Assembly: GCF_040717445.1 (NCBI RefSeq)
Contig: NZ_JBFEFL010000001.1
Coordinates: 2,366,001 to 2,430,000, forward strand
Length of the DNA stretch: 64,000 bases
Direction: 5' to 3'
Source of the DNA: Qipengyuania sp. JC766
Lineage (GTDB): Bacteria; Pseudomonadota; Alphaproteobacteria; Sphingomonadales; Sphingomonadaceae
Shown: in pieces, positions 9,130-18,239 of the stretch
Layout: each line of letters opens with the position of its first letter
Position numbering within the stretch: position 1 is the stretch's first letter
Program-made: the position numbers and the translations under genes
The notes under the pieces: model-generated
Told to the model about the DNA's origin: nothing
The model's input: the letters and a program-made list of their open reading frames with translations, nothing else
The model's database searches: none

Positions 9130-9609
9130 TCAGTCCTGCAGGATCACTTCGACGCGGCGGTTCTTTTGCCGCCCGTCCTCGTTGTCGGTCCCGTCCGGGT
9201 TGGCATTGGGCGCGGTCGGGCGGTCTTCCCCGTATCCGGTCACTTCCATCCGGTCTCCGGGTACCTGGTGCACGTCCTTCAGGAAGTCGCGCACCGCCTG
9301 CGCCCGGGCCCGCGACAGGCGATCGTTGTAGCCGTCGTCGCCCTTGGAATCGGTATGGCCCTCGACGGCGATTGTCGGCGGTTCCTCCGCATCGATCAGC
9401 TGCGCCAGCTTGGCGAGGACGGGGCGCGCACTCTCGCGGATCTCGGCCTTGTCGAAATCGAACAGGACATCGCCCGGCAGCGAAACGACGGTTCCGCGCG
9501 CCGTTTCGGTCGCGCCGAGTTCCGAACGGATGTTCTCGACCGAAGTGACCGAGCTGCGGCTGGGCTGCCCGTCGCCGGTCGAGGACCCGGCGCCTGCGGC
9601 CAGCTTCAT
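9130..9609 (-). CDS. OmpA-family peptidoglycan-binding domain (second half of a split gene)
   Basis: 159 codons from the ATG at 9609. The OmpA C-terminal domain is complete: LFDFDKAEIRESARPVLAKLA (about 50-70), the VEGHTDSKGDDGYNDRLSRARAQAVRDFL motif with the Asp and Arg that bind diaminopimelate, and NRRVEVIL at the end. This form has no signal peptide of its own, so as a free product it could not reach the periplasm. The same frame is open upstream to the A9 run at 9652-9660. One extra A, or one -1 ribosomal slip on that run, joins it in frame to the lipoprotein at 9648-10217. I therefore read it as the C-terminal half of one lipoprotein-OmpA protein. Confidence 0.8.
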   Translation of the reverse strand: MKLAAGAGSSTGDGQPSRSSVTSVENIRSELGATETARGTVVSLPGDVLFDFDKAEIRESARPVLAKLAQLIDAEEPPTIAVEGHTDSKGDDGYNDRLSRARAQAVRDFLKDVHQVPGDRMEVTGYGEDRPTAPNANPDGTDNEDGRQKNRRVEVILQD

Positions 9610-9641
9610 CGACGACTGCGGCGCGGGCCGCCCGTTAGACA

Positions 9642-9668
9642 GACGGCTCAGTTTTTTTTTGAGCCGTC
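9642..9668 (-). other. Hairpin carrying the A9 slippery run
   Basis: On the minus strand a perfect 9-bp inverted repeat (GACGGCTCA / TGAGCCGTC) encloses a loop of A8C, so the A9 run straddles the loop and the first base of the stem. The zero frame reads TCA AAA AAA AAC TGA. A tandem lysine slip by one base (A AAA AAA) would bypass the TGA and enter the OmpA frame. The run is inside the loop rather than after the stem, so this is not an ordinary terminator. Confidence 0.75.
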
Positions 9669-10217
9669 GTCCGAAAAGGCTGCCTCTTCCAAGGGCAGGT
9701 TTATGCGAAAGCCCGGCGTATTCGTGTGCTGGTTGCTGGTCTGGTTGCCGTCATTGACGATCAGCGTCGCGGTCTCGCCTTCCGGCAACTGGCCAAGGAA
9801 GACCAGTTCCGCTTCCATCCTCTGGCCGGGCTGGATCGTCAGCTGCTCGTTGTTGGTGGGCGCGGACAGGAACAGCTTCGTACCGCTGCCGGTCACCAGA
9901 TAGGTATCGTCATTGCCGTACTGGTTGAGGCGGACTTCGGAATCGCGGCCATTGGTCACGATCGCATTGATGACCGTTTCCGATGGTTTCACCTGCAGGG
10001 ACGTCAGCTGCAGCACCACCCGGTTGGGGTGGGCTTCCTGGATATTGAGCGCCATCGGCTCGCCGCCGCCGAACAACTGGGCCGTCAGGGACGGGCCCTC
10101 GGGCGTCATGTCCTGCGTTTCGCCGTCTTCGCTCGCGGCCTTCTCTTCCGAGGATGTGAGGCCGCATCCGGCCAGTGCCATGGCGGGGATAAGGGTCAGG
10201 GCCAGAACGCGCTTCAT
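9648..10217 (-). CDS. Lipoprotein, N-terminal half of a split lipoprotein-OmpA gene
   Basis: 189 residues from the ATG at 10217, which has a GAGGAGA ribosome site seven bases upstream. The signal MKRVLALTLIPAMALAGCG ends in lipobox LAGC (acylated Cys18). After an acidic linker comes an Ig-like beta domain of about 120 residues (VLQLTSLQVKPSETVINAIV... through ELVFLGQLPEGETATLIV). The frame ends at a TGA directly after an A9 run: the last residues are GSKKN. Reading the run one base longer continues into KKKLSRLSNGRPAPQSS and the OmpA domain. An EcfG-type promoter (10274-10249) lies just upstream. Outer-membrane anchoring by the lipid and peptidoglycan binding by the OmpA half would fit together. 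Confidence 0.82.
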   Translation of the reverse strand: MKRVLALTLIPAMALAGCGLTSSEEKAASEDGETQDMTPEGPSLTAQLFGGGEPMALNIQEAHPNRVVLQLTSLQVKPSETVINAIVTNGRDSEVRLNQYGNDDTYLVTGSGTKLFLSAPTNNEQLTIQPGQRMEAELVFLGQLPEGETATLIVNDGNQTSNQHTNTPGFRINLPLEEAAFSDDGSKKN

Positions 10218-10248
10218 CGAACGTCTCCTCGTGACGGGGCTATCGGCC

Positions 10249-10274
10249 AACGATGTTAGGCAGATGCGGGTTCC
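10249..10274 (-). promoter_or_regulatory. EcfG (general stress sigma factor) promoter
   Basis: Minus strand: GGAAC at 10274-10270, a 17-base spacer, CGTT at 10252-10249. This is an exact match to the alphaproteobacterial EcfG consensus (GGAAC, 16-18 bases, CGTT). It lies 31 bases before the lipoprotein ATG at 10217 and ends four bases from the stop of the exonuclease gene. It should place the lipoprotein/OmpA locus, and possibly the DNA ligase behind it, in the general stress response. Confidence 0.75.
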
Positions 10275-10277
10275 ATG

Positions 10278-11282
10278 TCACTCGTCCTCGTCCTCGCGCC
10301 CGACCAAGGCCAGTGCGCGGGCCTTGCGCTGGTGCAGCTGGCACCAGCGGAGCAAGGCATCCTCGCGTCCGTGCGTGATCCAGCTTTCCTGCGCGTCGAC
10401 CTGGCGGATCGTGTCGGTCAGTTCGCCCCAGTCGGCATGATCGGAAATCACCAGCGGCAGTTCGACGTTTCTCTGCCGCGCGCGCTGGCGCACGCGCATC
10501 CATCCCGACGCCATGGCGGTGATCGGTTCGGGCAGGCGGCGGCTCCAGCGATCGTTGAGCGCAGACGGGGGCGATACGACGATATGCCCGCGCATCTCGT
10601 CCTTCGTCGCATCGGCCACCAGACGCAATTCGCCGAGCGGCACGCCCCATTCCTCGTAGAGGCGGCACATGCGCTCCATCGCGCCGTGGAGGTAGATCGG
10701 TTCGGAATAGCCCGCGGCGCGCAGTTCGGCGATAACGCGCTGCGCCTTGCCCAGGGCATAGGCGCCGATCAGCACGCACCGTTCGGGATGGGCTGCCAGC
10801 CGGTCGAGCAGCTTGCGCATCTCGTCCTCGATCGGCGGGTGGGTGAAGACCGGCAGGCCGAAGGTCGCCTCGGTGATGAACACGTCGCACGGCGTGACCT
10901 GGAAGGGCGGGCAGGTCGGATCGGCACGGCGTTTGTAATCGCCCGTCACCACGACCCGTTCGCCGGCATGTTCGAGCAGGATCTGCGCGCTGCCCAGTAC
11001 GTGCCCGGCGGGGATGTAGGTCGCATCGACTCCGCCCTTCAGGCGGACGGTCTGGCCGTACTCCACCGGTTTGGAGCCCTTGCGGGTGTTGTAGCGCAAC
11101 CGCATGATCGCCAGCGTTTCGGGCGTGGCGTAGGTTTGGCCGTGCCCGCCGCGCGCGTGGTCCGCATGGCCATGGGTGACAAGCGCCCGGTCCGCCTCTC
11201 GCGAGGGATCGATCCATGCATCGGCGGGCACGACATGGATGCCGTGCGGATGCGGCTGGATCCAGGAGAAGGGCGCGCTCAC
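10278..11282 (-). CDS. Ligase-associated DNA damage response exonuclease (metallo-beta-lactamase fold)
   Basis: A 334-residue metallo-beta-lactamase/beta-CASP nuclease. The metal-binding HGHADH motif is at about residues 37-42, followed by the GHVLGSAQILLE motif with its His, VVTGDYKR with the bridging Asp, and the beta-CASP part with GAYALGKAQRVIAEL and, near the C-terminus, ISDHADWGEL. These fit the exonuclease that accompanies the bacterial ATP-dependent ligase; a role in DNA end processing is inferred from the family. The acidic tail is GREDEDE. ClpA ends 72 bases upstream on the same strand. The ligase partner lies on the far side of the lipoprotein/OmpA locus. Confidence 0.88.
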   Translation of the reverse strand: MSAPFSWIQPHPHGIHVVPADAWIDPSREADRALVTHGHADHARGGHGQTYATPETLAIMRLRYNTRKGSKPVEYGQTVRLKGGVDATYIPAGHVLGSAQILLEHAGERVVVTGDYKRRADPTCPPFQVTPCDVFITEATFGLPVFTHPPIEDEMRKLLDRLAAHPERCVLIGAYALGKAQRVIAELRAAGYSEPIYLHGAMERMCRLYEEWGVPLGELRLVADATKDEMRGHIVVSPPSALNDRWSRRLPEPITAMASGWMRVRQRARQRNVELPLVISDHADWGELTDTIRQVDAQESWITHGREDALLRWCQLHQRKARALALVGREDEDE

Positions 11283-11354
11283 GGATGTGCGAACGGACGG
11301 GCACGACGGCCGGTTCCGGAGGTGGACCCGGCCATCGCTACCGTTCGATCCGTC

Positions 11355-13751
<2,397 letters not shown>

Positions 13752-13896
13752 TGGTCGAGCCTTCGTGTGGAACCGGGTGTCGCGGGCCGGCGGAGACATT
13801 CGGATGATGGCGTGCCGGGTGAAGATGGCAGCTGGCGATGAACGATCGCTATACGATGCCATCCATATGGTGGCGCACTCGCGGTTTGCGAGTGGG

Positions 13897-14100
13897 TCAC
13901 CCGGGCTTTCGCCCGAAAAGGGCATCCGCCTCGGCGCGGTGCGCGGCGGCGCGGCCCCTGTGGGATTTCACGCGTTCGATCTCCGCTTCGAGCCGGGCGA
14001 TTCTCTCGTCGAGCTCTGCTTGGGAGTAGGGACCGAGGTCTTCCGTCGCCAGCCTGGAAGCGGCGTCGCCTTTCGGTCGGGGAAGATCGTCGGGATCCAT
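13897..14100 (-). CDS. DUF1192 domain-containing protein
   Basis: A 67-residue protein from the ATG at 14100 (MDPDDLPRPKGDAASRLATEDLG). The DUF1192 hallmark follows: YSQAELDERIARLEAEIERVK, a short coiled coil at about residues 26-46, then a basic tail. Its function is unknown; it is a small alphaproteobacterial family. It is divergent from the quinone oxidoreductase and 145 bases upstream of clpA on the same strand. A small hairpin (CACTCGC / GCGAGTG, 13876-13894) follows its stop, without a T run. Confidence 0.85.
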   Translation of the reverse strand: MDPDDLPRPKGDAASRLATEDLGPYSQAELDERIARLEAEIERVKSHRGRAAAHRAEADALFGRKPG

Positions 14101-14192
14101 GACTGCAATCTCGCAAAGGATGCGGCTTGCTGTCAATCGGCACGCTCGCTACTCCCCCGCGCACTCGCACAGAGCGCGGCGACGAGGGGGAG

Positions 14193-15206
14193 ATGCCGAT
14201 GCCGACCATTCCGCAGACGATGACAGCGATCGCCTTCGACACACCGGGCGATGCCTCGGTGCTGGCACCTGCCGAACTGCCCGTGCCGCAGCCGGCCCAG
14301 GACGAACTGCTGATCCGGGTCGCGCATGCCGGCGTGAACCGGCCCGACGTCATCCAGCGCAAGGGTCTTTATCCGCCGCCGCCGGGCGCTTCACCGCTGC
14401 TCGGCCTGGAAGTGAGCGGCGAAGTGGTCGCGGTCGGCGAAGGTGTTCCGGAAACGTGGATCGGGCGCGAGGTCTGCGCCCTGACGCCCGGTGGCGGCTA
14501 CGCCGAATACTGCGTCGCGCCAGCGGGTCACTGCCTGCCCGTGGACGGGGCTATGCCGCTGCGCCAGGCGGCGGCGATTCCCGAGACGCTGTTCACCGTC
14601 TGGTACAACGTTTTCCAGCGCGGGATGGCGCGCGACGGGGAAACGCTGCTGGTGCATGGCGGGACGAGCGGCATCGGCACGATGGCGACGATGCTGGGCA
14701 AGGCGATGGGCCTGACCGTCGTCACCACCTGCGGCAGCGACGACAAGTGCCGCGAATCGGAGCGGGTCGGCGCCGACCTCTCGATCAACTATCGCGAGAC
14801 CGACTTCGTGGAAGCTGTGAAGGACTTTGCGGATGGCGAGGGCATCGAACTGGTTCTCGACATGGTGTCGGGCGATTACGTGGCGCGCAATCTGGCCTGC
14901 CTGAAGGAGGGGGGGCGGCACGTGACCATCGCCGTCCTCGGCGGACCGAAGGCGGAAATCAACATGGCCCAGGTCATGAGCCGCCGGCTGACGCTGACCG
15001 GCTCGACGCTGCGGCCCCGGTCCAACGAATTCAAGCGCTTGCTTGCCGAGGAGATCGAGCAAGAGGCCTGGCCCCTGTTCCTGGATGGAACGCTGGCGCC
15101 CGTCATGGACGAAAGCTTCCCGCTCGCCGAAGCGGCCGCCGCCCATGCGCGGATGGAGGCGGGCGACCACATGGGCAAGATCGTGCTGGATGTGGCGAAG
15201 GGCTGA
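14193..15206 (+). CDS. NAD(P)H-quinone oxidoreductase (MDR superfamily, PIG3 type)
   Basis: A 337-residue zinc-free medium-chain oxidoreductase. The substrate-side half has HAGVNRPDVIQRKGLYPPPPGAS (about 45-68) and GLEVSGEVVAVG, and the Rossmann half has LVHGGTSGIGTMATMLGKAMG (about 145-165), the NADPH loop. There are none of the zinc-binding Cys/His residues of alcohol dehydrogenases. TLRPRSNEFK (about 275) is typical of the PIG3/TP53I3-like group. It probably reduces quinones using NADPH in the cytosol. I start at 14193, behind a GAGGGGGAG site; an ATG two codons later (14199) is equally possible. Confidence 0.88.
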   Translation: MPMPTIPQTMTAIAFDTPGDASVLAPAELPVPQPAQDELLIRVAHAGVNRPDVIQRKGLYPPPPGASPLLGLEVSGEVVAVGEGVPETWIGREVCALTPGGGYAEYCVAPAGHCLPVDGAMPLRQAAAIPETLFTVWYNVFQRGMARDGETLLVHGGTSGIGTMATMLGKAMGLTVVTTCGSDDKCRESERVGADLSINYRETDFVEAVKDFADGEGIELVLDMVSGDYVARNLACLKEGGRHVTIAVLGGPKAEINMAQVMSRRLTLTGSTLRPRSNEFKRLLAEEIEQEAWPLFLDGTLAPVMDESFPLAEAAAAHARMEAGDHMGKIVLDVAKG

Positions 15207-15337
15207 CCCGATTGCCGCCGAACCGCGGAAGTAAAAGCGGGGGATATTCTCCAAACCGTCACGGATCTGTGAATCCCCTGTAACAAATGCCTGCCAGAGG
15301 CCCGTGGCTATAGTATCGCGCTTTCGGGAGCCGATTT

Positions 15338-16249
15338 ATGGCCATGTACCGTGACGAGGACGTCCTCTTCCCCGGCGAGGGGCGGCAGGGCAATATTTCG
15401 AACTTTCCCGCCGTGACGCGGCCTGCGACGCCGGAACCCGAAGGCGGCAAGCGGCGAAAGTTCCGCACGATCTGGATCAGCGATGTGCATCTGGGCACCA
15501 AGGGCTGCAATGCCGAGATGCTGATCGACTTCCTCGACCATACCGACAGCGAGACGATGTATCTCGTCGGAGACATCATCGACGGCTGGCGCCTGAAGAA
15601 GAAGTTCTACTGGCCGCCCGCGCACAACGACATCGTCTGGCGGATCATGAAGCGAGCCAAGCGCGGCACGCGCGTGGTCTACATCCCCGGCAATCACGAC
15701 GAGATGTTCCGCCAGTTCACCGGCCTCAATTTCGGCGGCATCGAGATCCGCCGCGCGGCGTTCCACGACACGGCCGACGGGCGGCGCCTGATGGTGCTGC
15801 ACGGGGACGAATTCGATGCGGTGATGCTCTCTCACCGCTGGCTCGCCTTCGTCGGCGACACGCTCTACCACTTCATGATGGGCCTCAACCGCTGGGTGAA
15901 CCGTGCGCGGACCGCGCTCGGCCTGCCCTACTGGTCGCTGTCCAAAGCGGCGAAGAACAAGGTCAAGAACGCCGTCGAGTTCATCGGCCGGTACGAGGAA
16001 GTCGTCGCGCGCGCTGCCGGAGAGCGCGGCGTGGACGGGGTGGTGTGCGGCCATATCCACCATGCCGAAATGCGCGATTTCGAGCACGACGGGGAGCCGG
16101 TTGGGTATTACAACGACGGGGACTGGGTCGAAGGCTGCAACGCGCTGGTGGAGCATTTCGACGGTACGATGGAGATCCTCGACTGGCCGACCGAAATCGC
16201 CCGCCGGACACTGGCCGTCGCCCAGGACGAGGCAAGGGCCGCCGCGTGA
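15338..16249 (+). CDS. UDP-2,3-diacylglucosamine diphosphatase-like metallophosphatase
   Basis: 303 residues with the complete metallophosphoesterase signature: SDVHLGTKG (about 48-56), GDIIDGW (about 78-84), GNHDEMFRQ (about 119-127), HGDEFDAV (about 154-161) and GHIHHAEMR (about 233-241), all metal ligands present. The spacing resembles LpxH-like enzymes that remove UMP from UDP-diacylglucosamine in lipid A synthesis, and automatic annotation usually gives that name. The coupled glycosyltransferase makes another glycolipid substrate possible. The N-terminal 40 residues are an extra, Gly/Glu/Pro-rich stretch. Its TGA overlaps the GTG of the next gene. Confidence 0.82.
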   Translation: MAMYRDEDVLFPGEGRQGNISNFPAVTRPATPEPEGGKRRKFRTIWISDVHLGTKGCNAEMLIDFLDHTDSETMYLVGDIIDGWRLKKKFYWPPAHNDIVWRIMKRAKRGTRVVYIPGNHDEMFRQFTGLNFGGIEIRRAAFHDTADGRRLMVLHGDEFDAVMLSHRWLAFVGDTLYHFMMGLNRWVNRARTALGLPYWSLSKAAKNKVKNAVEFIGRYEEVVARAAGERGVDGVVCGHIHHAEMRDFEHDGEPVGYYNDGDWVEGCNALVEHFDGTMEILDWPTEIARRTLAVAQDEARAAA

Positions 16250-16254
16250 ACCGC

Positions 16255-17328
16255 ATGTCCGCCATCGCCGTGGAACGGGCCGCCGCGCTGGGGCCGTTTC
16301 CCGGGCGGATCGTGATCGTCACCGATGCCTGGCACCCGCAGATGAACGGTGTTGTCCGCACGTTGACCACCACGGTCGAGATCCTGCGCCAATGGGGTCA
16401 TGACGTGCACGTCCTGTCGCCCGACATGTTCCGCTCGGTCCCGTGCCCGAGCTATCCCGAGATCCGCCTGGCCGTCGCGGCCCCCGGCACCGTCTCGCGG
16501 TTCTTGGCCGACCTGCAGCCCGACGCCGTCCATGTGGCGACCGAAGGCCCGCTGGGCTTCGCGGCGCGGCGGCACTGCATCGACCGCGGGATACCCTTCA
16601 GCACCGCCTACCACACCCAGTTTCCCGACTACGTCGCGAAGCGGACCGGCCTGCCGGCGAGCCTGTTCTGGAAATATATCACCTGGTTCCATCGCCCCGC
16701 TGAACGCGTGATGGTGGCGACGCGGAGCATCCGGGCGGAACTGCGCGCGCACGGCCTGACCAAGCTGCATCACTGGAGCCGCGGGGTGGACCTGGAATGT
16801 TTCACGCCCGACGCGCCGCGCCCGCCCGAATACGAAGGGCTGGAAGGACCGATCCAGCTCTATGTCGGGCGAGTCGCGATCGAGAAGAACATCGAGGCAT
16901 TCCTGCGCGCGGACTATCCGGGCAGCAAGGTTGTGGTCGGCGACGGGCCCGCCTCCGAGGAACTGAAGGCCAAGTTTCCTGACGCCCGTTTCCTCGGCCG
17001 GAAAAGCGGGCGCGAGCTTGCCGGATGCTACGCCCATGCCGACGTGTTCGTCTTCCCGAGCAGGACCGACACGTTCGGGCTGGTGATGATCGAAGCGCTC
17101 GCCTGCGGGACGCCGGTTGCGGCATTCCCGGTGCCCGGACCGATGGATATCCTGACCGACACGGTCGGCGCGATGTCGGACGAGCTGGAGCGCGCCATCG
17201 CGGCGGCGATCTATTGCGACCGCGCCCGGTGCGCCGAATACGGGGCGCAGTTCAGCTGGGAAGCGGCGACCCGCCAGTTCCTCGACGGACTGGCCGCATT
17301 CGAGGAACTGGTGCCGTCCGACGCCTGA
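16255..17328 (+). CDS. Glycosyltransferase family 4/1 (PimB-like) paired with the metallophosphatase
   Basis: 357 residues from the ATG at 16255; a GTG at 16246 overlapping the previous stop (GTGA) is an alternative start and would give tight translational coupling. GT-B fold: the N-terminal domain has DAWHPQMNGVVRTLTTTVEILRQ (about 24-46) and VATEGPLGFAARR; the C-terminal domain has LYVGRVAIEKNIEAFL, VVVGDGPASEEL and the EX7E-like DVFVFPSRTDTFGLVMIEALACGTPV. It probably moves a hexose to a lipid acceptor at the inner membrane. The pairing with a metallophosphatase points to glycolipid synthesis, but the product is not known. A terminator follows (17373-17404). Confidence 0.85.
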   Translation: MSAIAVERAAALGPFPGRIVIVTDAWHPQMNGVVRTLTTTVEILRQWGHDVHVLSPDMFRSVPCPSYPEIRLAVAAPGTVSRFLADLQPDAVHVATEGPLGFAARRHCIDRGIPFSTAYHTQFPDYVAKRTGLPASLFWKYITWFHRPAERVMVATRSIRAELRAHGLTKLHHWSRGVDLECFTPDAPRPPEYEGLEGPIQLYVGRVAIEKNIEAFLRADYPGSKVVVGDGPASEELKAKFPDARFLGRKSGRELAGCYAHADVFVFPSRTDTFGLVMIEALACGTPVAAFPVPGPMDILTDTVGAMSDELERAIAAAIYCDRARCAEYGAQFSWEAATRQFLDGLAAFEELVPSDA

Positions 17329-17372
17329 GGGCTTGCCGCAAGACCATTCTCCGCCTAGATCGGATCGTGCAA

Positions 17373-17404
17373 GGCCGCTCCGAAAGGGGCGGCCCTTCTA
17401 TTTT
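17373..17404 (+). terminator. Rho-independent terminator
   Basis: Stem GGCCGCTCC (17373-17381), tetraloop GAAA, stem GGGGCGGCC (17386-17394, one G-U pair), then CTTCTATTTT. It closes the metallophosphatase-glycosyltransferase operon and separates it from trcR. Confidence 0.85.
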
Positions 17405-17427
17405 CAGGACTACAGGACACGCCGACC

Positions 17428-18141
17428 ATGGCCGACCAGCCCACCCCCCTCATGCCGCACGCGACCGCCACCTGGCTGGTCGACAACACCGGTCTCAGCT
17501 TCGAGCAGATCGCCGATTTCTGCGGTCTCCACATCCTCGAGGTCCAGGCCATGGCCGACGACCTGGCGAGCAGCAAGTATACGGGGCGCGATCCGCTGCA
17601 TTCGGGCGAACTGACCCAAGAAGAGATCGAGCGCGGTCAGGCCGATCCGTCCTACACGCTCAAGATGCAGAAGGCCCCGGTGGAGGTAACCCGCACCAAG
17701 GGCCCGCGTTATACGCCGGTTTCCAAGCGGCAGGACAAGCCGGACGGGATCGCCTGGATCCTGCGCAACCATCCCGAAGTCTCCGACGCGCAGATCGGCA
17801 AGCTGATCGGCACGACGCGCACGACCATCGGCGCGATCCGCGACCGGACCCACTGGAACATCCAGAACATCCAGCCGAAGGATCCCGTGACGCTCGGCCT
17901 CTGTTCGCAGCGCGAGCTCGATGCGGTGGTGGCGAAGGCCGCCAAGAAGGCCGGCATCGACGGCGAAGGCGCGGTCCCCGTCGCCGACCGGACGAGCGAG
18001 AAGGACAAGCTGATCGAGGAACTGCGCGCCGAACGCGACGCCAACGCCAAGGCGGCCGCCGAAGCGGTCCAGGAAGCCGAAGCGGCGGCGTGGCTGGAAG
18101 CGAAGCGCGCGGGCGAAGCCGAAGACGGCAACCAGCCCTGA
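17428..18141 (+). CDS. trcR: Cell cycle transcriptional regulator TrcR (DUF1013)
   Basis: A 237-residue protein of the DUF1013 family. The first part (about 1-75) has TATWLVDNTGLSFEQIADFCGLHILEVQAMADD, and the second (about 105-160) has DGIAWILRNHPEVSDAQIGKLIGTTRTTIGAIRDRTHWN; both look like helix-turn-helix units. The end is an acidic Ala/Glu/Lys-rich coil (about 190-237). TrcR is known from alphaproteobacteria as a regulator tied to the CtrA/GcrA cell-cycle circuit. It stands alone between two terminators (17373-17404 and 18155-18180), so it is probably a monocistronic unit. SciP, another node of the circuit, is at 59709-60011. Confidence 0.88.
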   Translation: MADQPTPLMPHATATWLVDNTGLSFEQIADFCGLHILEVQAMADDLASSKYTGRDPLHSGELTQEEIERGQADPSYTLKMQKAPVEVTRTKGPRYTPVSKRQDKPDGIAWILRNHPEVSDAQIGKLIGTTRTTIGAIRDRTHWNIQNIQPKDPVTLGLCSQRELDAVVAKAAKKAGIDGEGAVPVADRTSEKDKLIEELRAERDANAKAAAEAVQEAEAAAWLEAKRAGEAEDGNQP

Positions 18142-18154
18142 TCTAACGTCCGTG

Positions 18155-18180
18155 GCGCGCCGGCTTTCCGGCGCGCTATT
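18155..18180 (+). terminator. Strong hairpin after trcR, probable terminator
   Basis: A perfect 9-bp stem GCGCGCCGG / CCGGCGCGC (18155-18163 and 18168-18176) with a CTTT loop, followed by TATT only. Very stable stem but a weak U tract. Confidence 0.65.
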
Positions 18181-18239
18181 CGGCGCCATCGGCGTCTTTT
18201 GACCTTGCGGGGACGCGGCGTGTCGGCCACCATGCTGAC

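Noticed and set aside
13876-13894. CACTCGC/GCGAGTG hairpin after the DUF1192 gene
   Set aside because: No U tract on either strand; not called a terminator.
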